Below, piece after piece: positions 1 to 9,639 of a stretch of DNA of 64,000 nt. The stretch lies in contig NW_026970982.1 in the NCBI RefSeq assembly GCF_963678635.1, positions 64,001-128,000 of the forward strand, given 5' to 3'. Under the pieces are notes generated by a model. That model worked only from the letters and a program-made list of their open reading frames with translations, was not told the origin of the DNA and ran no database searches. This DNA comes from Symsagittifera roscoffensis (lineage: Eukaryota; Xenacoelomorpha; Acoela; Convolutidae). The stretch's first letter is position 1. Each line of letters starts with the position of its first letter. Made by a program: the position numbers and the translations under genes.

Positions 1-704
1 GGGGTTAACCCTGAAATGCTTTTTACCCTCGCGTCGGAATTCAAATAAAAATTATAAATTTCCTAGAAATTGCCCTGGTTTTTCATAAGATGTAATTTCA
101 GTTGAACAGCCAAAAAGGTCGTATCAAAGGCCAATAAAGGTCTAAATAAAACTCTTAGGAAGATCAATTAAAAAGAGCGCTTATTTTCTTACTGATTTTA
201 ATCATGCATGATAACTCAACTCACTGATTTCACAGAAGTCCTTCCTTCTTTTGGTGGCCATTATGGGAAATTACGCGCTTTCGCGATGTTTCAAACCTTT
301 TTCTACCTAAAAGCTCGGATTCAAATTTGTTTGAATATTTGATCAGCTCCGAGCACCAGTAAGTTACCAAATGCAAATGGATCTCATTATTAAAGACTTA
401 TTTAAAATAAGCAGCAAATTAAAACAAGACTGCTCGTATCAGGGCGAAGCCCTGAATGTTCCGACTGCCTTTTAATGTTTATGGAGCAGTAATAACCTAT
501 AAAAAAATTAAATGTAATAAAATTAAATGAAAATTTTTTTTCTAAAGTTTGAAATTTTTTATGAAAATCATCCCCCCACACGCCTTATAAAGTACAAAAG
601 GATAGATTTCGCTTCTTGGTAACAAATCAATTATGGTAAATAAGCTTCTTTCAACCAATTTGGAACGATTTCTAAGACGGATTAAGTCTCCGCTTACGCG
701 TTAA
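1..704. other. AT-rich non-coding stretch
   Basis: No open frame with recognisable similarity is seen. Positions about 290-410 are a diverged copy of about 3550-3665 (shared text includes TACCTA-AAGCTC and CAAATGGATCT), so even this stretch is repeat-derived. Confidence 0.5.
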
Positions 705-734
705 TAGCGCGAAATATATCGCACGTTAATTGTC

Positions 735-960
735 CCAAATTGGCCAAAATGGCAATCTTTAAACCCGCATAACTTTACGAAAAATGATCACAGGTAGAAT
801 ATCTTTTCAAATTTAAGCTCAGTACAACAATAGCTTTCGAATGATATAAAAAAACTCCGTCAAAAATGGCTAGTTAAAAAGTCGAAATTTGTCTGAAGAA
901 AAAAAAACCCACCCCGAGCACAAATATTCCGTTACTTTCGTATCGAAAGTCGGAACAATA
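735..960 (-). repeat. Dispersed repeat, copy 1 (pair with 56,271-56,500)
   Basis: Read on the minus strand, this segment matches 56,271-56,500 over about 230 bp. Both begin with GTTCCGACT, run through TATTTGTGCTCGGGGTGG and CTAGCCATTTTTGACG, and end near AAAGATTGCCATTTTG. The two copies are diverged. No ORF is conserved between them, so this is probably a non-autonomous or terminal piece of an unidentified element. Confidence 0.7.
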
Positions 961-2264
961 ACAAATCGAAGACTTTCATATGAGCAAAACCGAAACTTCT
1001 AATACTTCGAGTCAATATATAGATTGTTTCCTGTGAGCACGACTCAAAAAAGAAACTATTCTGAGTGGATAGCAATGGATACTGCTGGAAGCGCTGAAAG
1101 AAATCTTGGTAAGCGAGGATGCTGCAGTAACTCGGGTTACATGGAAAACTGCTTTCATTGTGTAACAGTTGCCAAATCCAGCTACCAACACTTGTGAGGA
1201 GCTTTAGAATGATACCTCGGCACACAGAGGAAAAGTTAAGCCTGAAAACTCTCCCAAAATCCACGAAAGAAAACGTTTGCGTGAACATAAGAAGGAATCG
1301 GGGGAAACAAAAACTTTGCAAAAGAAACAAAATCAGAAAATCAAAAATTCGAATTAAAAAACCTCATGAAATACATTACATCCAGCAAGAGCAGAAATAA
1401 AACAATTTGAAAACTAAATAAAGATAGCACGTTGCTGTGCTGTAGCACAGAATGTTGCGACCGTAATATTAAAAATACAAAAAAAAAATTTTGAAAATAG
1501 TTTCGTTCTTTTTGCGCGGTGAGATAAAAAGAACCGAACGAAAAACTAGAACTTAGGCATATTCGGCGGTCATAGTAATACAGTAAACTGGAAAACATTT
1601 TTACAAAATGCACAGTTTGGCCTCGTAATGATTTTTTTTCTTGAAAGCTTGAGTTTTTGAAATTTTTTATACCTAAAATTGAGTTAAAAATCTCCAAAAA
1701 CTGATTTTATGCTCGAGTAAAACTACAATAAGGCACAATTTTTTTTTTGTTAACTGCTTTAATTGAGCAAAAATAAGCCTGCTTGCACTCTTTGTTCGCA
1801 CGAAATAAGACCAAAAAATCAGTTTACTAAAAAAAAGTAAGACCAAAAAAATTTCAAACCATTTTTCTCAACACCGAAAATTTTTCAATGTCGTTCTACT
1901 TTTTAATGTTTTTTTTTACTATATATCAATCAATTCATTCCGACGTTTATTTGTAATATCTATTTTTGCGTGGACAAAAAAAAACGCCCAAATATAAAGT
2001 TCTGTCCAAATTTAAGTGGTCGGAACAAAATTAAAGTTAAAGCAACAGAAGCCAGATTTAGTTATTATAAATATTATGGTAGAAATTAATAAGTGCGACA
2101 GTTTAAGAAGTATGAAAATATCAATAAAATCAATTCCAATAAACTTTTGTTTCTAAAAATTTTTGCTTTTGAAAATAGCATATTATGCCATTCAACCGGA
2201 TGTCTCAGCGTGAGGTTCGGGCATTTTAAAATCACCAATGGAAAAGGAAGCCAAACATTTGCTG
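961..2264. other. Non-coding, AT-rich; no gene recognised
   Basis: Short frames here (about 80-130 codons) are low-complexity and resemble no family I recognise. The text GTGGTCGGAAC near 2020 echoes the GTTCCGAC end of the neighbouring repeat in inverse orientation, so the interval could be the body of a decayed DNA element. This was not demonstrated. Confidence 0.35.
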
Positions 2265-2750
2265 TCTGAAGAAACTCCAATGACACGTCTTTTTTGAGGG
2301 CGCTCATTCAAAAATACCCATAAATGCCTTAGTTTTGGTTGGAAAGCCAAGATATCGTATTTTTTATTTCATCCATCCCGAAGTTTTGATGTCAAAACTG
2401 AAGGAAAAAGCGGAACCAGGGCGGCTGGATCGTTACCAGAAACGCCTTAAATACGGCGACCTGGGACTGAAATCTCTGACAATCGTATTCGAATAAAAAG
2501 ACAACCTTCCAGCGCCTTTTTCTAAACTCTAACTTAGCACAAAGAGTAAGTTTGTCACCAGAAGATGGCAATTTGTGGTAAGATACTTGACACTCAGAAG
2601 AAGAAAGACAACTACAGTAGCTATAGTAACACATCAAAAGAAAATAGAAAAATTGGCTAGAAGGCAGAATTGACCAGTAGGTCAGAAAAAACTGAGTTCA
2701 GTGACAAATTTTGTTAATGTAGAGTTACCATATTGGATTCAGCGTTTTTT
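2265..2750. repeat. Direct repeat, copy 1 (pair with 5,799-6,285)
   Basis: Nearly identical to 5,799-6,285, about 3.53 kb downstream. The first ~80 bp is LINE-derived on the minus strand. The remainder is the 5' coding part of a decayed Penelope-like element on the plus strand. The shared LINE/PLE junction shows the duplication happened after the two elements were joined. Confidence 0.8.
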
Positions 2751-3560
2751 TTTGTCAAAAAGACCCAAACATCTGGTCATGAGTGACAATTTTTTTCTGC
2801 TATTGACATCTTCTTTCAGATCTCAAACATCTGAAGGTCCCCGAGGAAAACCTTTGTGAGATTCAGGCCGCGACAAAAGCGTACATTAAACGGTTTAAAT
2901 GTATAAAAAAGAATTGAAAAATCTGGATAGTTTCTAAATGGCGACGGGTTTGTGGCAGAGCCATTTTTTAAAGGGATCGGTTTCTGTATAATGATTAGAA
3001 AATTTTATGAATCAAAACGTGTTGGTTTGCTTCATTCGTTCCAATTCAGTGAAAAGAAAACAAGAACTGAATCAAAAAATTTGAAGACTGAAAAAAATAT
3101 CAAAAGAAAACTACTAGCCACGAAAAAAAAGGTGAATTAAAAAATCTCTACCATAGGTTAACCTCAACAGGTGAACAACGCGCAGGAATTTATGGCCTGG
3201 CCAAAATACACAAAGTAGACACACCACTGAGACCAGCCTATCACTGCCTGGAAGTTCTTATGATAACTTTCACAGGACTAAACTTTGTGAGATTTCCGGG
3301 GCTCCAACAGTGAAACAAACCCGTTTGATGCCAGGAGGATCAGAGAAAACACTAATTCGGAATCTGAGAAACTACTTTTTTCTCCTGATTTTAAAAGTGT
3401 ATACACAAGTGTCCCATTCAATGAAGCGTCTGATACAACGGTTAGAAAGATAGATCTGCTTGCAATAGCAAGAAAAACTAAACCACTGCTTTTTGGATTG
3501 CCTAGAAGAATTAGTTACCAAAAGGTTAACCTCTTTATTGTTGGTTCTTTTCAATGTTGT
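2390..3560 (+). pseudogene. Penelope-like element relic 1: N-terminal region and RT motif A
   Basis: A broken plus-strand reading matches the main PLE at 20.8-23.4 kb. Recognisable blocks in order are ELPYWIQ (near 2735), FKGIGFCIM (near 2970, main copy FDKGVGFCVM), YHRLTSTGEQRAGIYGLAKI (near 3155) and FKSVYTSVPFNEA (near 3390, RT motif A; main copy DVKSLYTNVPLKEA). Several stops and frameshifts interrupt it. The copy ends near 3560, before the catalytic YVDD motif and the endonuclease, so it is inactive. Confidence 0.75.
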
Positions 3561-3674
3561 TCTACCTATAAGCTCAGATTCAATATGTGCGAATAATTCA
3601 TCAGCTTCATGAGACAGTAAGTTACCTAATGCAAATGGATCTTATTACTAAACATTTAGGAAACATTAATTTTT

Positions 3675-4032
3675 GAGCGTCGCGGCTAATTTTTTGACCA
3701 TGCTTTGGCTAATTTTTTGACCGCCGCAACTATTTTTTCGACCATGCCGGGAGAATTTTTTCAGCTACGCCGCGAATAAATTTTCGATCGCCGCAAGTAA
3801 TTTGCTTGATCGCCGCGACTATTTTTGTGAACACTGGCTAATTTTTTGACCATAACGCGTCTAATTTTTTGACACTTTGCGGCTAATTTTTGTTTATCAC
3901 CGCGACTAATTTTTCAACCACGACGACTTATTTTTCGAGTGCCGCAACTACTTTTTTGACCGCCGCGGCTAATTTTTTTTACCAGTGCGACTAAGTTTTT
4001 AACCACTGCAAATAGTGTTTCAACCATTGCGA
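3675..4032. repeat. Degenerate minisatellite (unit about 24-30 bp)
   Basis: Roughly a dozen diverged units alternate CTAATTTTTTGACC with a CGCCGCGACT-like core. The GC-rich core and T-rich spacer alternate regularly although individual units have drifted. It lies directly after PLE relic 1. Confidence 0.8.
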
Positions 4033-4856
4033 CCGAAATACGGTTTTCCAGAGTTTGTCCTTGGCCGTAAATACAAGTTGAGTATAGCAGAGAGTCGGTT
4101 AATAATTAATTGAAATAGTCTATGATTGTCAAACGTCTGAAAAAGGAATTTAAATTGTTTCATTGAACTCTCCGTGGAAAAAAAATTGTCCTACATGAAA
4201 TTAGTCAGCAAAATCACATAAGCAAAAGAACTGCAAACAAAAAAGAAAGGGAGAAAAAGGGCACAGGGCATCAGAATCATCCTAACACTCCACGAAATTT
4301 TAGCACCCAATTTAAATTCAAAACTCGTTTTTTGTTTGTCTTGTAATCAACCACTTACAAAATTCAGTTGTGATTTTGAGTACGATATCAGAAATTATAA
4401 TTTTAACGATTGAAAAATTCAGCGGTACCGTTAGCTGCTTGTTACGATGTGTCCAATTTTCAATTCCCGGCAAAATAATAACTCGAACATAAATTTTACC
4501 TGCTTGACTACTCAAAAAAAAATCTACCTGATTCTGCCTACCTCGTTTGTAGACAACTATATTGCATTCACTATTTGTTAAAAGGTCAAAATTTGCTTTT
4601 TTGGTTATCAAAAACGTGGTCAATTTACCAAATGCAAAAGCATGAGAGAACAAAAAATTTGTTCATACCTTGTTCTGCAAAAGTCAATATGCATTTAAGT
4701 AATTTCAGAAAACGTATTATTTTGCATAACGATCAGCACTTAATTGAGCAACTTTTCTAACATACAAAATATATATCTCCAATAACTTATACAATTAAAC
4801 AAATGGAACTCATGCCATAAGTGATCATTGCACGAGTCGAGATTTTTCACCTAATT
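4033..4856. other. Non-coding interval; nothing recognised
   Basis: AT-rich. The longest frame (about 110 codons, minus, near 4318-4653) overlaps another frame on the opposite strand and shows no family motif. No gene can be supported. Confidence 0.4.
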
Positions 4857-4860
4857 TGAA

Positions 4861-5001
4861 GCAAGATTTGAGCGGTTTGAGCGGTTTTTTTTAGACAATT
4901 AAGCTCAAAATCTTGCTTCAAAATGAGCGGTTTGAGCGGTTTGAAGCAAGATTTTGAGCGTAATTGTCTAAAAAAAAACGCTCAAACCGCTCAAATCTTG
5001 C
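4861..5001. repeat. Long palindrome: 60-nt arms, 21-nt spacer
   Basis: Positions 4861-4920 and 4942-5001 are inverted repeats with two mismatches over 60 nt by direct comparison. The arms are built from GAGCGGTTTGAGCGG, an A/T run with AGACAATT, and CTCAAAATCTTGCTTCA. The spacer repeats the GAGCGGTTTGAGCGG core. A further hairpin and a third, diverged arm follow to about 5100. Confidence 0.9.
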
Positions 5002-5100
5002 GCGGTTTTTGAGCGGTTTTTTTAGATAAACCGTTCAAAAACCGCTCATTTTGAAGCAAGATTTTGAGCGTAACTGGCTAAAAAAACCGCTCAAATCTTA
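5002..5100. repeat. Continuation of the palindromic array
   Basis: GCGGTTTTTGA pairs with TTCAAAAACCGC across a short loop. The segment TTTTGAAGCAAGATTTTGAGCG near 5050 is another copy of the right arm of the 4861-5001 palindrome. The array is therefore a multi-arm foldback, not a single hairpin. Confidence 0.7.
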
Positions 5101-5254
5101 CATATTTTCCAATGGTTATTTTGCTCGAGCACTTGAAAAAAGTCGCTCACATTGTTTTTGGTCAAGACATCGAAAAAAATATTGGTTGATTTGAGAACGG
5201 TTAAGCACTTTTTTTAAATTGTAGATAGTATTTCAACTGCATCTTTGCGTGGGT

Positions 5255-5510
5255 TGACCAAAAATGCTTATCCTACAATTTCCATATATGAAAAAACGCT
5301 TGTCCTACAATTTTTTACTGTTTCATAGACTCAGAAAATTGTTTAAAAAAACTCTAGAATAGGCGTTTTTTCATTTATAGAAATTGTAGAATAAACATTT
5401 TTTCATATATGGAAAGTGTAGGATGAACGTTTTTTCATTTATGGAAATTGTAGGATAAACATTTTTTCATAAAGGGAAATTGTAATGTAAGCATTTTATC
5501 ATAATTGATC
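5255..5510. repeat. Tandem repeat, unit about 36-40 bp
   Basis: Repeated GGAAATTGTAGGATAAACAT followed by TTTTTTCAT(A/T)TATGG. At least four units run from about 5370 to 5500. Inverted versions (CCTACAATTTCCATATATG) lie at about 5270-5320, so the array also has internal dyad symmetry. Confidence 0.75.
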
Positions 5511-5662
5511 ATTGATAACAAGACTGTCTGTTTCTACACTCTGTACATCACTTTTTCAACAAAAACTTATGAACACCGATTTTGATGCATTTAAATTAAG
5601 CTGATTCTCAGTAAGAGATCTGTAGTTCTGTCAAAAGTTTTTGTTATTTGCAAAATGCGTCA

Positions 5663-5884
5663 TTAGAAAATATAGAAAAGAGACAGATGAGTACTTCCAT
5701 CGGAGCAGTCCTGTTTTTGAGAATCATTGATATACAAACAGAAAAACAACAGTCCCAGTACTGTATCTTGCGGCACACCTCTGTTAACTTTAATCCAGTC
5801 TGAAGAAACTCCAATGACACGTCTTTTTTGAGGGCGCTCATTCAAAAATACCCATAAATGCCTTAGTTTTGGTTGGAAAGCCAA
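5663..5884 (-). pseudogene. LINE (non-LTR) reverse transcriptase fragment
   Basis: The minus-strand frame contains GVPQDTVLGLLFFCLYIND. This matches the non-LTR RT consensus around GVPQGSVLGPLLFLLYIND (RT block B region) that follows an LxxRxQxV..G..S.W segment, here QKRRVIGVSSDW. Only about 70 codons remain, with no YADD block, so it is a dead fragment. Its upstream end is shared with 2265-2345. It may derive from the same LINE family as the RT relics at 8.7, 12.0 and 13.0 kb, which hold an earlier RT block. Confidence 0.75.
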
Positions 5885-6285
5885 GATATCGTATTTTTTA
5901 TTTCATCCATCCCGAAGTTTTGATGTCAAAACTGAAGGAAAAAGCGGAACCAGGGCGGCTGGATCGTTACCAGAAACGCCTTAAATACGGCGACCTGGGA
6001 CTGAAATCTCTGACAATCGTATTCGAATAAAAAGACAACCTTCCAGCGCCTTTTTCTAAACTCTAACTTAACACAAAGAGTAAGTTTGTCACCAGAAGAT
6101 GGCAATTTGTGGTAAGATACTTGACACTCAGAAGAAGAAAGACAACAACAGTAGCTATAGTAACACATCAAAAGAAAATAGAAAAATTGGCTAGAAGGCA
6201 GAATTGACCAGTAGGTCAGAAAAAAAAGAGTTCAGTGACAAATTTTGATAATTTAGAGTTGCCATATTCAATTCAGCAGTTTTTG
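5799..6285. repeat. Direct repeat, copy 2 (pair with 2,265-2,750)
   Basis: Near-identical to 2,265-2,750, including the LINE/PLE junction. Divergence is only a few substitutions, for example GTAGCTATAG kept in both and AACTTAGCAC versus AACTTAACAC. Confidence 0.8.
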
Positions 6286-7126
6286 TTGTAGAGGGAGAGT
6301 AAAAATTGCTTTTTTTTGCTTTGTTTTGTGTCAACTGAGGTTTATCCTTCGTGGTATTCATAACAATGAGTACAGTTTTGGTTCCACATGCCTTGTTTAA
6401 ATGGATTTTAACTTGATGACAATTTTGAAACTAAATCTTCTTTTCAGATCTCAACTAGAGGAAAGACCTCAAGAACTTTGTGAGATCGAGGGCGCGACAA
6501 AAGCCTACAGTAAATGGGTAAAACTTACACAAGGGAATTCAAAAAGCAAGAAAGTTTCTCAAGGTCAACGGGTTTCATGTCAACTTCACTTTTCATGCCG
6601 ACAAATATCAGACGAGGACTGCTGTAATGTAGCAAAAATAGTCTGGTTTTTTGAAAATTAATTTTTGAGGACGAAAACTGAGGCAGCACAGCAGGGTGTG
6701 AAAGTTTTCCTCTGCTACGTTGTTGATATAACAACGACAGTCGAAGGTGGCCCTGAGAAACTTCTTCCAGGCGCCACTGGAAATCATTCTCAGTTACAGT
6801 TAACTATTCAATTTCTTGAGGTTCTAGATATAGAAATTAACATCGACAAGGACAGGACGGTGAGCTGTGGATGGTATCAAAGCCAATAGATACAGGTTAC
6901 ATCCTGAGTTTCAGGAGTTGTACCCCATTCAGTATAATGAACGTGTAATTGAAGGAACTGTACTCCGTCTCTTTCGGAGACGTCTACTTGGGAATGTTTT
7001 GATAAGGCAAAAACTGTGAACAGTCTTCGGACAGACGGTTTCAAGAAATTTTTTGTCTCGGGTTGCGTCACGTGCCTTCGAAAAAATTATGGGGGAGAAA
7101 AAATATCAGGAGGAAAAGCGAAAAAC

Positions 7127-7595
7127 TGTACCAGCCGCTCACTTTGGTCACATATGAGATTCAGAAAAATTAGCTCTATAATCAATGGCTCAATTGTCAG
7201 AGACTTGGTCTCTTGTGCTTTTTTAAAGTCAATCAGTCGGTCGGAGCAAATTTACGGTTTGCTCAGGACACGAATTTTTGAAAAGTTATAGCTGAAAGAT
7301 TGAAAACACGGATATAACCTCAAGTAATACCTGATAGTTTTTGTTAGACAGTGTACTTTCGATGCATTTTAGATGGATCAACCTAAAAATCACCTACTCG
7401 AACTTAGTCCGTTGAATTACGCTCACGGTTTCATACCTCTGACTTCAACCCTAGTTATGTGCTCAAGAAACTTAAATAAGTCTGTAAAACTTTATGATGG
7501 TAATTCTCAATTTTTTTTTATCATACTCGGGAGTTTTTGGACAGTCAGGTCAGTTTTTGTGACACTTTCCCTGTTCATCAGGCTAGTAGTTCTTT

Positions 7596-7668
<73 letters not shown>

Positions 7669-7915
7669 ACTATTGTACCATCTATCAGGAACAAGTTAAC
7701 TCTACTCTAGTATGATACAGACAATATCCAAATAGCAATTTTGCTCCATTCCAATTCCCAGCATTTTTCCGCAAGTGAATATTAGGTTTTTTCGATTTGT
7801 GACTTTTTTGTTTCAGTTGCTGCGGAGAACTTAAACGTGACAAAGCTCAATCGAAAACTTGAAAATTTCATTTCGAACCAAAGTCAAATTTTCTGTGCTT
7901 TGAATGACAGTCACA
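7127..7915. mobile_element. Relic LTR related to the giant gypsy LTRs, copy A
   Basis: Begins TGTACC and ends GTCACA. It is collinear with the 917-bp LTR at 45,717: shared blocks include GGTCGGAGC, TTAGACAGTGTA, ATGGATCAACCTAAAA, ATGTGCTCAAGAA / CACGCTCAAGAA and AATAAGTC(T/G)G. It is clearly diverged from the intact LTRs, so it is an older solo LTR of the same family. It sits inside the PLE relic, between RT- and endonuclease-derived text. Confidence 0.75.
7600..7666. repeat. (CT)n microsatellite
   Basis: A run of CT dinucleotides, interrupted once by TTC, inside the relic LTR. The duplicate at 10,983-11,010 is much shorter, so the array has changed length since the duplication. Confidence 0.95.
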
Positions 7916-8659
7916 TATAGATGTTTTCAACTAGTAATAAGGAAAAACCACCCATGCTGATTATCATTTATCAAGTTTTTCGTACTGAGAAAAATTGGAA
8001 AAAAAGTGCAACATATCACCGCCACTCAAACAGTGTTTACGACGCTGAAGTTCAAAATAAGTTTGGCGTCCTTGAAATCAGCTTTTTTGAGCAAACTAAG
8101 ACCCAAAGTGGATACAAACAGGTTGTAATGGATGCAAAAACCCCTATGTCGGCCAAGCGGCCAGAATTTTTCCCATTAGGGCTCAGGAGCATCGTAAAGC
8201 GGATACTCCCATCAAGCAACAACTGTAACATGATGGTTTGAGCTCGGAATTAATATGGCAGATCAATGAAGTGAGCAGGCATCTAGCAATATAAAGATAT
8301 AATCGTTACAAGAGTCGCATAGTAGGAAAGAGAATCCAGAACTCAACATTTGCTTTGCGACGAATTGAGAAGCAGGGAAAAAATTGAAAATTAGTTTCAA
8401 AATTGAAAAATTTATACTTTATCAATAAAAAATAATGAATAGCCGGCATGTTAGCGTGATAGTAAAATACTATTCGAAATTTTGGTTGAGAAAAATTTCG
8501 AAGAAGAACAAAAGTCTCTCGGCTGGAACTTTCATTGCTAATTGCATAATAGATGCTTTACAAAATTTTGATAAATGGTTTTATATGATTAATGAGGGCA
8601 TACCTTTTATGATTTTCGTAAAAAGTAATTAGTTTTCAAATTTTGAAGATGCACAAAAA

Positions 8660-9060
8660 AATGCGACAATGTTTGTTTCGTCCCAATTTTAGCGATAGCG
8701 TTATCTAAGTAAAATTTCTTGAGAAACAGAGTCAAATGCTGTTGAAGGATCCTATAAAACTGCTTGAACAATTATTTTGGAATCCATATCTTTTCGAATG
8801 CCTTCAATAACGTAGATAAGCGATTTTTGTATTGAAAATTTTTCACAAAATCCAAATTGACATGGAGTCATAATTTAATGTTTTTCATATGTTCTGTGAT
8901 TTGGAATTGAAAGTTTTTTGCGAAAATGTTTTGAAAAAACTCAAGGCTATCGAAATTTTTGTATGAGGATTTTTTACGAGGATTTTATTGGGTCATTTTT
9001 TTTGAACAACGGAGTTTTATTAGTTTTTTTTCAACTCTGTGGTGAAAACGTTCTTATCTA
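8660..9060 (-). pseudogene. LINE reverse transcriptase relic, copy A
   Basis: The minus strand reads TPCQFGFCEKFSIQKSL followed by IRKDMDSKIIVQAVL and, after a stop, DPSTAFDSVSQEILL. This is the non-LTR RT QFGF block plus motif A (consensus ..LDLSKAFDSVxHxILL). In-frame stops and the loss of the first catalytic Asp context show decay. The segment is repeated near 11,990 and 12,960. Confidence 0.75.
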
Positions 9061-9239
9061 TACAGGTATAGTAACAGAGTCCGCATGGTAATTATTGTTT
9101 TAGTCCACCTGTGGAAACTCAGGTTGTAATTGCTTTCAATTCTCTTGTTAATTCTTTTTAAATCCATTTTTTTAACAATCCATTTCACAATCTATTCTTT
9201 CTCTTGTTTTAATTTTTTTGAACCCTAATTAGTGAATAT

Positions 9240-9480
9240 ACGGGCCTAAATGTAGGCTAAAGTGGCTACCCAGTTAGAGCAGGAAATTGGTAATAGGAAC
9301 GTCAAGAAGGAATTACTGCAGCCCCAAAGATGTCGGAGACACGGTAAAGGGTTGCAAAGCGAGCCGAACTTGCCGCTACTGTCTCGCGCAGAAAGTGAAC
9401 TGTGTTACCATAAAAGCCGTCCTTTGTGATAACTCATCTACGGTTTCAGATTTTCTATCTCTACGTTAAATTTGTTATCT
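9240..9480 (+). repeat. Conserved module with short Cys-containing frame, copy 1 of 3
   Basis: The segment around GGAAATTGGTAATAGGAAC is repeated at 12,599-12,808 and 13,556-13,765. In the two later copies it is an uninterrupted 69-codon frame containing CRRHG and CLYCLAHKVNC. Copy 1 is interrupted. It is unclear whether this is coding sequence of a mobile element or conserved only through duplication. Confidence 0.5.
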
Positions 9481-9639
9481 GACCATTTTGTTTCAGTTGC
9501 TGCGGAGAACTTGAACGTGACAATCGAAAACTTGAAAAACTCATTTCAAGTTTTCGTAAATTGAGGGTTTATGGCTTTCGTTATTAAGATACTGAACACT
9601 CAGAGGAAGGAAGACAACTAGAGTAGTTTAATTAATACA

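Larger units (their letters stand above)
5926..8350 (+). pseudogene. Penelope-like element relic 2, internally deleted and split by an LTR relic
   Basis: Blocks recognisable by comparison with the main PLE: the 5' region (5926-6280); QELCEIEGATKAYSKW (near 6470); a half PHD finger HFSC..VW (near 6590-6645); FLCYVVDI (near 6705, RT motif C, YVDD changed to YVVD); FLEVLDIEINID (near 6810); CGWYQ; DTGYILSFRSC (near 6890); and, after the LTR relic at 7127-7915, YVGQAARIFPIRAQEHRKAD (near 8140, GIY-YIG endonuclease). RT motifs A and B are missing. Many stops and frameshifts make it non-functional. Confidence 0.8.
6434..9480. repeat. 3.39-kb tandem duplication, copy A
   Basis: Copy A aligns with copy B from 9,822 at a constant offset of 3,388 bp in the better preserved part (for example 6665 and 10053, 7016 and 10404). 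The unit carries PLE relic, LTR relic and LINE relic, so it was duplicated after all three had been assembled. Identity is very high in the first ~1 kb and lower toward the end. Confidence 0.85.

Noticed and set aside
932-1697. Minus-strand frames of 118-132 codons
   Set aside because: Phe/Ser/Leu-rich translation of AT-rich DNA, with no motif and no partner copy.
3675-4032. CRISPR-like or satellite array with conserved spacers
   Set aside because: Units are degenerate and contiguous with no unique spacers, and the context is eukaryotic.
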